A DNA stretch of 64,000 bases from Prinia subflava. Lineage: Eukaryota; Chordata; Aves; Passeriformes; Cisticolidae. The DNA is taken from contig NC_086251.1 in NCBI RefSeq assembly GCF_021018805.1, positions 43,222,767 through 43,286,766 of the forward strand. Reading direction: 5' to 3'. This document shows, one piece after another, positions 12,381 to 23,900 of this stretch (position 1 is its first letter; each line of letters starts with the position of its first letter). A model generated the notes under the pieces. That model searched no databases. It saw only the letters and a list, made by a program, of their open reading frames with translations, and was not told the DNA's origin. Position numbers and translations under genes: made by a program.

Positions 12381-15132
12381 CATTCAAGTGCAATTTAGAC
12401 CATGAAATAGCAGGTATCCTCAGTTGGCATGGCCTGAGTACATGCAGGATGTTCTCACCATCTGTCAGGCTTTGAATCTCATACTCATTTCCCAGATGCT
12501 TTGGGGCACTGGGAGGGCACTTCTGTGCCAAAGATTTAGCAGGAATTATATTCTGTTGTTTAGCTGGCTGGCTGATTTGCTTATTACTTCTCCCTTCAGA
12601 TGTCTGTTTCTGATTCAAACCATATGCAGCCATTTTCCCAATCACCTTCAGGGTCCTTCTAAAAACTAACTTACTCCACAAGGCAAAAAAACCCTGCCAT
12701 TTACACTGCAGTACAAATGGAAAGCAGAACTGATAACAATATTCAGAATACCTCAAGCTATGAATAATGAATTAAAGTTTTGCTAATATTATGTGAAGTC
12801 ATCTAAAGTCAACTATACCAATTCTGGAAACCAAGTGACTTATCCTAAAGGATTGACCATTCCACTACAGATATGAGTTACTTAGAGCTGTGAAATTTTT
12901 ACAGGCCTTTTTAAAAAACACAAAACCAAGATGTATATTAATATTATAGAATGATCTGCAAGAATGGAACTGTGATATGTCTGAATTTTAGAAGGTTTCA
13001 GGGTCAATAATAGTTTTTAAAATAGCTAAAATCTGAAGAGAAGAAAATGTCATAATTTGACAATAGTTTCTAGGTTGTAGCATGAAAATTTGATTTTTAT
13101 GTTAATGTTGTGAGACTTTAAAAATCCTGGAAAAAAGTCAAAGATGGAATCTGATGCACTAGATCCTGCACATAAGAACTGTCAGGGTTCCATTTTTATT
13201 GACTTACACAAATCAAAAGACTGAGATTGAAAGGTTCCTCAATGGCTCAAGTGGGTATAATCAAGATGAAAAAAGAGAATCCTAGTTGCTTGTCCTTTCT
13301 GAAGCTGATGTTAACTTTGATATGTACTTTACTGTGATGAGATTTCATCCTAATGTGACATCCAGAAACTGAACTTTCATGCCTATCTTGCTTTCCTTTT
13401 GATTGCAGAGGGTTTAAGTTTCTAATTTTATTTCTAACTAATTTTGTTGAAGAGTGGAAGTTCTGTTTCCTACCTAGATTTCCTAGACCTCTCTCCCTTC
13501 CTTTCAAATGTCAATTATTATCCAGCATCTCAGAAACAAACTGATTGGTATTTAAAACATTTGCCAACAGAAACACCTTAATAAAGAAGTTTCATAAAGT
13601 ACAAGCTCAAGCGCTGCCTAATCAGTTTGGATTAAGCACATCAGGTTTTATTCACTCAACTGGAAAACTAACATTTGCTCAGCTTGGAAACTCTAATTCT
13701 TTGTGCTTACTGGTGCTAAAAAAGGTGCAGTTATCTCCAGCACAGTGTTTATTCAGTACCTGTGCAAGCATCCACTGCTTGGTTAGATTAAGCTGACAAA
13801 ATTCCAAAGGTATTTGGAATTTCCAAAGAAAAGGTTAAAACACAAAAATCTTTCATGCTTGGAAGGATACTGTTTTCCTCTCTTCCACATTCTCTGCTGT
13901 GAAAATTGGTAAGCTTCTATTGTCAGAATAGAAGTTTTGACCTGGTCCTATTTTTCTTGAAATTATGCCATCGAGGATGAACAATTCAGTTAATAAAAGC
14001 TGCTCTTCTTTTACCAGCAACTCAACAGCTGCGGGCAAGGCTATTCTACTCAGAAAGGAAACTAAAACAAGCTTTGGGTTACTTTGCTTGGGAAGAAGTC
14101 CTACTGCAGAAGTACAGACTACATATATCCTGAATAAATTGAAAATCCTGTCACGCAGGCTAGCAAAGCATTGTCCTTTATTTAGAGTGCTTCTGAAGAA
14201 GGCTGGCTCCTTCAGGAGCATGAGAGAAGGTATTTTTGTGTGTGTGTGCAAAACAGTTAAGTTTTCATTTCCAGGAGAAATCTGGTTGTTGTTTCTCACA
14301 AAGCTTTCCATAAACAGCCTGAAAACTGTTTTGATTTATTAGTCATAATCTTGCATTATCGCTTACCTGTTTGCCAAGAAACAAAATCATGTTTGCAGTG
14401 GTTTTTTTATAACTCAGCATACTTGACTTTTCACTCTTTTAGCAAGATAAATAAGAATTTATTTGTTCTTTTTCCTCTTCGTAATAAAATCAACATTTCT
14501 TCTTTAAGTCATCTCATTGATTTCAGCATGCTCTGTTGGTTTTTGACTCAGATACTGCATTGGGTCATGTATTATATTAGGTATACTCTTCCTCTTCCTT
14601 CTCTTTTCTCTGCATCTTACTCAACTTCAATTTCACTCATATTTTTTTTAGCTCTGTTACTCTTATTCCTTTTTCTATCAGGGATGTGAAGTTTTTCCTA
14701 CCTGTTATCTCACATATATTTTCTTGGTATTAGCAAGGACTTCTCACTTTGGTATCTTTGTTTTCATCTCTAAATTTCTCTCCTAAAACTTCCAACTGGC
14801 TACAATTTCCTTAGGAAGAAGCACAGCTTCTAGAACTACCACACAAACACAAGATGATGGATGTATGCAGAGCAGACATTCTTAGGTGATCAAGCTGAAT
14901 TTCTGTCCTCACACATCCTCTGTCTTCTCTCATTTAGCATCATTTTCTCACTTTGCATTTGATGAATTCTTATTTCACTGTCTCCTCAACTAACCTTTTG
15001 CAGCCATCTAGCCAACAGTTATTGCCAACAGCTGTTCACAAGTCCCTGACCCTTCTAATTCTTGCTGTTCTGTTTCATGCAGGTTCCTATATGCATTCCT
15101 CAGTATTTGACAGATTTATTTTTTGTTGGATG
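12381..15132. other. Unique DNA with two unexplained open frames
   Basis: Contains a minus-strand open frame (12381-12756) that runs into the T-rich tract, and an interval open on both strands (13853-14342). Neither resembles a protein I know. From about 14400 the sequence becomes T-rich and pyrimidine-rich. Confidence 0.5.
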
Positions 15133-15223
15133 TCCATCCATCCATCCATCCATCCATCCATCCATCCATCCATCCATCCATCCATCCATCCATCCATCCA
15201 TCCATCCATCCATCCATCCATCC
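15133..15223 (+). repeat. (TCCA)n microsatellite
   Basis: A perfect tetranucleotide array of 91 bases, nearly 23 units. It is open in several frames on both strands (Pro-Ser-Ile-His repeats on plus, Met-Asp-Gly-Trp on minus). That is why spurious long open frames cross it. Confidence 0.98.
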
Positions 15224-15721
15224 TCTCATCAATTTTTGCTCATGCTTTACTAGCAATGGCTTCAGGCTGGCAGATTCCCATGTTTTTGACTGCATCCCTC
15301 TACTCTCTTCATACAGAGAGAGCAAAGGAGATGAGACTCACTATAAAGCAGGATGAGAACCATTCCAGCCAAAATCAGGGAGTGCTCTGCTTAAGAACCT
15401 GGCTCTTTACCCGTTTCTTTTTTTGCACAACTGAACTACGAGGCAGAAATCACAGAAATGCATGGCACTGACCTTTTTTCCTTCTGTATATTGTATAATT
15501 TATCATAAAATTCAAACTGTACTGTCTTACACTGCAGAATAACCTAAAATTTTAATGAAAAATACTAGACATAATGCTAGCTGTGATAATAGAAATGTAG
15601 TGTGAATCTTCAGTGTAATAAAAGTATGTCCACAGAATTGCAACAAGCAGATAAAGAGTATAGTAACTAACTTGTATTATGGTCTCTATACACAGAGTGT
15701 CAAATTTTGGAAGTTCATTAA

Positions 15722-16436
15722 TTTCACAGAATCACTGAATATTCTGAGTTGGAAGGGATGCACAAGGATCATTCCTTGTGCATCCAGCACAAGCACCGTT
15801 CCCAAGAATCACATTGCATGCCCAAGAGTACTGTCTAATGTCTCTTGAGATCTGTCAGGTTTGGTGCTGTGACCACTTCTCTGGGGAGCCTCTGGGTGAA
15901 GAACTTTACCTAATATCCAGCCCAAAACCTCCCTCAGCACAGCTTCGTGCCATTCCCTCCTGTCTTGTCACTGTCACCAGAGAGAAGAGATCAGTGCCTG
16001 CCTCTCCTCTCTTCTCCTCATGAGGAAATTGTAACTGCTGTGAGGTCCCCCCTCAGTCTCCTCCAGGCAGAACAGACCAAGAGACTTCAGGCACTCCTCA
16101 TATGGCTTCTTCTCAAGGTTCTTCAACATCATCACACTTTTTGGATGCTCCCCAATAGTTCAATATCTTTCTTAAATTGTGGCACCCAAAACTGCACACA
16201 GGACTCGAGGTGAGGCTACCCAGCTCAGAGCAGAGCAGGAGAATCCCCTCCCTTGCCCAGCTGGCCATGCTGTGCCTGATGCACCCCAGGACAGGGCTGG
16301 CCCTCCTGGCTGCCAGGGCACTGCTGGCTCAGATTCACTTGCCAGTGACCAGGACCCACGGTGCTGCTCTCCAGCCTCTCATTCCCCAGCCTGTCCATAC
16401 ATCCCAGGTTGCCTCATCCCAGATGCAGAATCTGTA
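15722..16436 (-). mobile_element. CR1 LINE, 5'-truncated, minus strand
   Basis: Read on the minus strand this is a continuous 0.7-kb CR1 3' part. It covers the end of the ORF2 region with the CTGTGTGCAGTTTTGGGTGC landmark, the AGCCTCTGGGTG-equivalent region, and the end CAACTCAGAATATTCAGTGA followed by TTCTGTGAAA. It closely resembles the 3' part of the copy at 47165-47685, so both probably belong to one subfamily. Frames on the plus strand across it are shadows. Confidence 0.88.
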
Positions 16437-17454
16437 GATTAAAGCAGTGTGTTCTGAAGCTCCCACATCTCATATGTCTGCTTTTTATATAATTTCATAC
16501 CAGACTAGGTTCCTTTTGGTCACCAAGAATGAAAGTGGTCATGGATATGGTTTGAAGTTGTCTCAAGGCCCAGTTCCTGCTGCTGGTGTCTCTCAGAGGC
16601 TGCTTTGCATTTGGCATGCTGGAATGAAATTTCTAATTTAATTTCCATTAAATGGAGCCTTGTTCTTATGCACCAAAACTGATAACTGAAGGAATAGTTA
16701 ACAAATTTATTTTATTCTCTAGAAAACTGTACTCACTTTACTTTGACTAGTGAAGTTTTGATGTAAGTTGTGGTCAGGTATAATTATCCTAAAAGAAACC
16801 AAAAATCTCTCAAGTTCAGTATCTAAACAAGCACCTTGAACAAAATACTAGGAGAACCATTTGCAATTCTGACAACAGAAATTAGGGGGATGGGGTGGAG
16901 GTGTTTGTTTTATTTGAAAGATTGGTGTAAATTAGTTGACTCTGCATTCAAGAAGTTCGTAGAGCCTGAAATTTATTTCACTTTAATAACCCACAGAAAT
17001 TGAAAGGAAGTAGTAATGCTAGCTAGCATCTTTTTAAATCCTCATCTCTGAGCTCTGATGCTTTTTGTCTTTCAAGCAAAGTTTCTGTCTGAGTAGATAT
17101 TTATCCTCCTTCATTCACTGATCATAGTCCACTTTGAGGCACATGAGGTAATTTATAAATGAATACAGCAAAACTTAAAATGACACTTAAAAGCAATAGC
17201 TCCACTTACACAGTCCCTGCAGCAAAAAAAATTGGAAGCAGCATGGGAAAGCCAATACAATGTATTTTAAATTACTCACAATATTGTGCAACACAAGCAT
17301 GTTACATTATATTGGAAAACAAATGGTTTTATAAGGCAGTATTTTAAACAAAGGTGGATAAAAAAGGTTTTAAGCAAGATCAAGATTACAACTGGAACAA
17401 TCAGTTATTCCCTGCTTCTGTGTTTTTGAACCAGCAGAAATTTTTTCTCACTGC

Positions 17455-17482
17455 TTTTTTTTTTTTTTTTTTTTTTTTTTTT
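17455..17482 (+). repeat. T28 homopolymer
   Basis: Uninterrupted run of 28 T. No element recognised on either side. Confidence 0.97.
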
Positions 17483-18489
17483 GCCAGGATTTTTGCCAAT
17501 GGAAAGTCTGATCAACTTTAAAAAACAAATAGTTTTGTGTGGCTGCTAAAAATTCACTGACCAATTTTTAAGAAAGGTTAGTGAAATTTTGAGAGCCAAA
17601 AGGTAATCATTATTTTCTAAAGGTTCTAATTAAGATGTCAGACTGGGCAGTGGAATGTATTTAGAATCCCATGTAATTTGATTGTGTTGGCCTATTTAGA
17701 TAAATTGCTTTGGAAAGACAAATAAACCAGTTACTTAAAATGTTTAAGAGGGCCAGGCTTCATTCCAGTGTTTCAAGCAATAGCCTTTTGTAACTATCAG
17801 CCAATCCAATAACAGACACAAGTGTCAAAATCTGACAGAAAGAATGATACAAGCACCTGGATCACCATCACTAATAGAATAAACAGTACAAAGTGTTATT
17901 TAACTGCAAATGCTCAGGGAGTTTTGCCTTTGAACTGTAGGCCTTTGGAGACCATACTGAAGGAAATGAACACCCATAGTTTGAAACATCTGAAGCTGAG
18001 ACATCGTCCTACATAAATTTTTGGGATTATCTGGGTTTGTTTAGTTCCATTCACTAGATGTGCCAAATCTGTATGAAAAACCCAAGATTTAGGACATATT
18101 AATACTGTGCTATCAGTAACCTGAGGCTCTAAAATCCATACCACTGTCCTTGAAAACCAAAATAGAGTCTGACCCAGTAATGTAGCCTTTTTATCAATTT
18201 GTAGCACAAAGAACTTTACACACACTCTGTTGCCTTTTCCTTTCATCAACAGGGAGAGGCAAGAGTGGAAAGGGTTAGAATATGGTGTTTGTTTCCCAGA
18301 GGCAGTAGCTTTATACTTTCCTGTCCTTGCCTCCATCATTGTAGGGTAAGTTTAAGCTTTCCTAGGAGGAGGCCAATGGGCTTCTAGGTAGTTTATCCCA
18401 ATAGCACACTTTGGTGCTCTTAGAGCAGCTTTTCTTTCCTGACTTCTGATTTTTATCTGCTCCACCTATGCAAAGGACAGGATTTTTTC

Positions 18490-18522
18490 CAGCCCTCATG
18501 ATTCTATGATTTAAACACTTGG
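18490..18522 (+). mobile_element. Possible tiny CR1 tail
   Basis: TTTCCAGCCCTCATGATTCT followed by ATGATTT looks like the last 30 bases of CR1 in plus orientation. Nothing CR1-like precedes it, so this could be chance. Confidence 0.35.
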
Positions 18523-18539
18523 TAGTGCTTTAGATTCAC

Positions 18540-19640
18540 TTGTATTTTTAGATTTTTGTGCTGTTGATCCCAACCCAGTTTCCCCTGCCCTTTGCATCTC
18601 ATGTGACACAACCACAGCTCAGTTTCAGGGGCTTACAAGGGAAACTGTGAAGTTGCCAGAACAGAGGAAACAAACCCTCCTCTCTGAGCTGGGGGCACAG
18701 CAAACACTGCAGTGCTCTGTGGCACTTTAGCATAGGAGTAGGGGTGTGTTGCCTCCCCAGGCACCCTTCCTATTTTCAGGCTGTACTACACATTATGCTC
18801 TGAACTCCCTCCAGGGTAGCAGGACACTTGACTACTGCCATGCCAGGCAGCCCCAAGGAGGATAGGAAAGGAATTGCTCTTACTTGGGCAGACCTTGATC
18901 ATTCCCTTGGTTTTTTTGTTTGTTTGTATTTTTTTGCTGCTGCTGTCGTTAAGTGGGGAGAGAACGTTTTCCTAGCTGGAAGGTGAACAAAAGAGAAGCA
19001 ACTTTGCATGTCGCAGCAGCAAAAAACCTGTTCCAACACTGCCTCAAGATTTTTTTGGGGGGGTGTAATTTATACTCAGTTTCTGTCCCCCTCATTTGCA
19101 TCTAAGTTTCCAGAGCTTAATGAAACAGCTATATTGAACTTTAACCTACTGTTCTTCTCTGCTTTTCTTCAAAGACAACAGGGAGAATAAGGCAATATTT
19201 ACTGAAAAAAAACCCTGAACAAGTTTCTGCAACCATTAATTTTATGCTGATACCTGAAGTACTAAATTAACTCAACATCCAATTCATTAATCAGGTTTAA
19301 AGCAATAGCAACAGAGTGCTACAGCACAAACCTGAATAATCCCAAAGCCTTGGGGAACTGCAGTTCACATGACAGGCATGTACAGCAGCTCTCAGCCAGG
19401 GCAGCAAGCAAATTATGTGAAATATTAGATACAGAGTAGGCCCTGGCATGGCCTACTTCCCTAGCACGTTATTTTTTATAATTAAAATTAAATTCTTTAT
19501 ATTTCTTTTCTTTCCTTAAATAACAAAGAAGGTTGGCAGCAGGATCGATGTTTCCTGACAGCTGTAAACAATCACAGGCTCCTGCCTTTTGAAGTTTTTT
19601 TTTTTTCCTTCCGTGACTCGTGCATTTGCTTTCAAGGTCT
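18540..19640. other. Complex non-repetitive DNA, possible conserved regulatory region
   Basis: This stretch is less AT-rich and less repetitive than its neighbours. From 19235 it contains homeodomain-like and TALE-like words: CATTAATTTTATGCTGATA, TTCATTAATCAG, and TGACAGCTGTAAACAATC near 19556. Such clustering resembles vertebrate conserved non-coding elements, but conservation cannot be judged from one sequence. Confidence 0.25.
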
Positions 19641-21039
19641 TCCAGTGTTGATTTATTCCCAATTCCCCCAACTGATATCTAATTCTCCTCTGTGCTTGGC
19701 ATGGCTGTTACCCTCAATTGCTCACTTACACAAACTTAGCAAAGCAAAATCTATGGACATAATTCAAGGCTCCTGCCAGGTTTTAAAAATCCAAAACTGG
19801 AGAGTAGAATGGTATCTTACATTTTGTGATGAAAAAAGTGCCCCTGTGGGTTTTTTCTGTTTAGCCTACTAACAAAGGAAATTGTTAGATTAGTTCATGT
19901 CATTTTTAGTGCAGATAAAGACCTTTACCCATAAATACGTAAATACAGGACTGCAGAGTCTTAGATAAAGCAAGGAGACTCGGGACCAGGACTCTTTCTG
20001 GTTTAGCCACAAGATTGCAGCTTTGGCCAAGCCACTGTACGTACACGGAAATCAAAATGAAATTTCAAAGTAGATGTAACACCTTATCTACCATGAGAAC
20101 CTAGAAGGAAGGTTTAACTACAGACTTAGCAGAAGATACAGAAAGACCATGAATAGTAAAACATTTTGCAAAAGTACAAGCTCACTCACACCATTCACCA
20201 TGCACGGGGCCATTATTCTCAAGCATAATACTAATTATTTTATTTAACAACCATCTCCTTTGCATCCACAGTGTTTGGCATGTAACATTAACAACACAAT
20301 AAATAATAATTAAAACTTCATCAAATACACAATAGAGAAGGCAAGCAAACACTAAATAGAGTAACGGAGCATTGAAAAGTAGGCTTTTACATCTTATCCC
20401 CCATGTAGCTTCCAGCATCCTGCTGTGACATTGTTTCAGTACTGAAACAAATGGAAGAACAACCCCTGTTGAGTCACCCACATCAGTCCTTCTGGCACCG
20501 TGGCAGACACCGCTGTCAGCCCCGACTTCACTGAAGAACAGCCCCTCCCTGCAATAACCCCTCCACTGCCTGTAGCACATGCATGGCTAGAAGTAGGTCA
20601 AGACTCCAGTGGTCAGAGGAATTGTTAAGGAGAAACACTCCTATATTCCACAAAACAATGGACTTCCCCAGAACCATTAAGTTTGAAAAAACGTGTCCTT
20701 CCAGAAAACACTTCCAGATTGGCAGAGATGAGAACTGATTTAAAAGCCTGGTTGTGTGCACAGTGGCTGCTATTCTGCAGATTAAACTTTGTGTGTGCCT
20801 GAAAATATATTTTAGGTTTGCATGCACTCTGTACAATCTCACAAAGGGTAATTCCTTTCATGCATCTAATAGGGAAGAAATTTCCTTCCTAGCTGCAGAA
20901 AAGTGGCAGCCATCCCACACAACCAGAAAAACAGAACAAAATTGCAAGTTTTGGTTTAGGAGGTTTCTGAGACATAGTTTGCCAGAAGCTGGGAGAAATT
21001 TTGAGAAGACAGTGCCAGATACTTGCCTAAACACTTGCC

Positions 21040-21118
21040 TAGCAATTTATTCCTTACCCATGTTGGAGACAGGACGCTGAGCTAGATGGCCTCTGCTATA
21101 GAGCAATATGGAGTAACA
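21040..21118 (+). mobile_element. Old CR1 LINE 3'-end remnant
   Basis: The stretch GGAGACAGGACGCTGAGCTA followed by GATGGCCTCTGC and AGCAATATGG is the diagnostic end of old CR1 elements found across reptiles and birds. Only about 80 bases remain recognisable. Plus orientation. Confidence 0.72.
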
Positions 21119-21231
21119 CACACAAGCTCCCAGCTTTGAAATTAGCATGGAGACAAAAGCTGTGAATTAACTTTCTATATTAAATCACAGTAAATATGAT
21201 ATTTACTGTCTAGAAGACTGCTCAAACACCT

Positions 21232-21322
21232 TGTAACATGGTACATTCTGAATGGGATTTAACAAGTTTGGACTTGATGAGCTTGGAGATCTTTTCCAAC
21301 TTTAATGATTCTATGATTCTTA
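21232..21322 (+). mobile_element. CR1 LINE 3' tail fragment
   Basis: TTGGACTTGATGAGCTTGGA and GATCTTTTCCAACTTTAATG followed by ATTCTATGATTCT form the classic CR1 3' end with its terminal octamer repeat. Heavily 5'-truncated, plus orientation. Confidence 0.85.
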
Positions 21323-22939
21323 ATGATACTGTATTAGAGCAGTCTGTTGAGATCCAGCAAAAGATTACATAGGCTTTGATTTTCAGTATAAAAAAACCAA
21401 TCCAATATGAAACAATATAAAAAACCAAAACAATATGAAACAATTTTATCTCCTGTGAGATAAAAAGACACAGTTACAGTTATTAGTCTATACCTGCTTA
21501 GTTTAGGCTACTTGAAAGAACAGGGTACATCAATTCTTCCCAATTTCATTCAGAAACCCCACTTTGAAAAAAGCAGTTTTGCTCCACCCCAGGTCTCTTC
21601 TGTCCATCCATTTCCTTTGACCATCAGAATGAGCTAGTCTTATTTATTTTATTAGCCAAGCTTATATGCTCAACAGAACAACCTTGGTTTCTCAGAAAAA
21701 AACCTGTTCTCTTGAAACTAGGCTGTGCCTAAGGGACACACCCTCCATCAAAGGTCACAGAATCCATTTCACAGATTGTCTGCAAAATGCCATAGAATAA
21801 CATCAGAAGATTCCAACCTCTGTTAGAAGTTGTCGAGTAGCTAACAACTCCAACAGATCTTTCTTCCTTGTTAAAAAATCCCATCCAGATGGGATCCTTG
21901 GTGCTAAAGCACTTGCAGCATAATAGGCAGCCACAGCAGAAACTGACCAGGAAAGAAATCATTTGAATCTCTGATTTTCCACATTCTTTTTAGAAGAGAA
22001 CTTTTCATGGTAAAAGAAGGGTCTTCAGAAGGCACAATTCTCTTATTGCACTAAAAATTAGGTCACTTGAATTGGAAACTTGCAGGAGGCATATTCAGAA
22101 AGCTGACCACATCCACTCTGCATGATTATGTCACAGAACTCTGCTAAAGAATCTTACACATGATAAAACTCATACAAGTTCTAAAAGTATCAGCACAAAT
22201 TCATGGAAGCAAAAAGAAACCTCAAGGCTATCATTAACTAGGAGACTATCACCACAGGTTCAGGAATTCCATGAAATGGAAATTGTTACATGTTGGAAAC
22301 TTATCCTTAAAAACCCACATCATGTATTTTCAAAATTCTCAATACTTTCTTGATATTTGGAGACAGAATTCTAGATTAGATGAAATTTTATCTGGAATGG
22401 TACCACTGTTCCTGGTTTACATACCCCCCAAAATACTGCTTTAATTCGCATTCAGGCACTTCTCCTTTTTGACAGAGCATGTGCATGTTAGGCAGTTTCC
22501 TCTAAGCTCTGTTCTTGGCAGTAAAGTATGGGGCAAGTTGGCTAAATCAGGGGTTACTGCCAGCCAGTGACATCTGCAGCCACAGCCTCAAGATACTTCA
22601 ATTTGGCAGTAATGGAATATGTGGAATTGCTGGAAATGAGCAAGAAAGGATTCCTTGGTGAACCTAACTGGAAAGATCTCAAGGGAGCTGGAATATATAA
22701 TTTGCCCTAGGAAGAAACTTCCTTACTGGACAATTATTTGCATGTTAAGTAAGGACGTGATATCAAGAAGAAAAATCTCTAGTCAACTTGTGACTAATTA
22801 ACAGCCTTCTGGTAGAAGACCAGAGTAGCTGTCTCCTCCAAGGACAGAGGCTGGAGCTAAAAACATGAAACAGGAAGGAGTATTAGAGGACAGACTACAA
22901 TAGCTGCCAGGGGATGAACAGGAACAAAAAAAATAAGTG

Positions 22940-23900
22940 GACAGGTGCACCTAAATAGTCCTGCTGAGCAGAAGGCTTCTGTAATTCTGAGGGAAATGTT
23001 AAAGGTTAAAAGACTTAAACAACTGGACATTTGCAAAAGCAGCAGGTGCTTTGCTAAGGCCAGGTTTGCACCCCCCACAACGAAACGGGAGAGGAGAGTT
23101 TGTGTGTGTTGTGGTAAGACAACAAGATCTGATCTACATAAGAACTGCCCAGGTGAAGAGGAAGTGCACTCCTGCCACCAAAGGTTGAGCACAACAAACG
23201 AACCTTTGTTCAGCAACAAGCTGGGATTTGAGCCAGGTAAGTGAAAAGGTTGATAAGCAGCAGATCCTTCGAGGAGGGAAAATACTTTTTTATCATGCCA
23301 ATGTCATCCTTCTCCATGAGGCTCAGGTGTAAAACTTTCCTCCCCATGGGGCTCAGGGAAATAAAATTTCCCTCCCCCACCCCAGAGGGAGGCACTGGGA
23401 CATCTACAAATAAGCCTGAAGGTGTTCATCCCTTCTGATAAGGCACAACTGGCTCAACTATGCAGGTGTGAGAAACAGCCATCATGTCTTAGAAGGGATA
23501 ATCAACCATCAAAGACCCCTGAAGTGGCCCCAACTCATTTCTGGGCCTTCCACCAGAGAATTGAAGCATGATCCACAGTGTTGCATCAGACAGTGTAAAA
23601 CTCCCCCACCAAGGCAGGTACCTGGGTGTTCCTACCTGAACCTGAATGTATTGAACTTTTGAAGCCATTTAACTTCTTATTTTACAGGCTCCCCCCACTC
23701 ACAATGGGTCAAGACAGTGACCATCACTTTGACCTACAGACATCTAAATTGCATCAACCAAATACTGTTTGTGAACCCAGGGGTTCCTCTCACTGTCTAC
23801 TCTTGCCCTTCCTTTCTGCTTTTCTCTTTTCCTTATGCGCTATCTTTATACTTTTATATTGTTTTATTACTATAAGACTATAAGACTATAAGACAATAAG
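22940..23900 (+). repeat. Compositionally distinct segment, possibly LTR-derived
   Basis: About 1 kb that is richer in C and G than its surroundings. It contains a strong splice donor (AGCCAGGTAAGTG at 23234-23246), an AATAAA near 23360, a long pyrimidine tract at about 23800-23835 and an octamer repeat at its right end. These features recall retroviral LTRs or a non-coding exon, but I cannot match it to a named family. An open frame at 22945-23244 is present and I cannot show it is used. Confidence 0.3.
23869..23900 (+). repeat. ACTATAAG tandem repeat
   Basis: Three exact copies of the octamer ACTATAAG and a fourth with one change (ACAATAAG), 32 bases in all. Confidence 0.9.

Larger units (their letters stand above)
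16437..18539. other. Unique DNA, no supported gene
   Basis: AT-rich sequence right of the minus-strand CR1, including the T28 run and one possible CR1 tail. No exon or other element recognised. Confidence 0.55.
19641..22939. other. Unique DNA with two CR1 tails
   Basis: Apart from the CR1 remnants near 21.1 and 21.3 kb I see nothing definite. A 132-codon open frame on the minus strand at 20182-20580 has no recognisable domain or supporting splice sites. Confidence 0.55.

Noticed and set aside
14953..15471. 172-codon plus-strand open frame with Pro-Ser-Ile-His repeats
   Set aside because: The length is due to the TCCA microsatellite, which cannot create stops in that frame. The flanks show no coding character.
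20182..20842. Overlapping minus-strand frames of 132 and 104 codons
   Set aside because: No recognisable domain, no good acceptor, and a frame ending in AT-rich sequence; likely chance.
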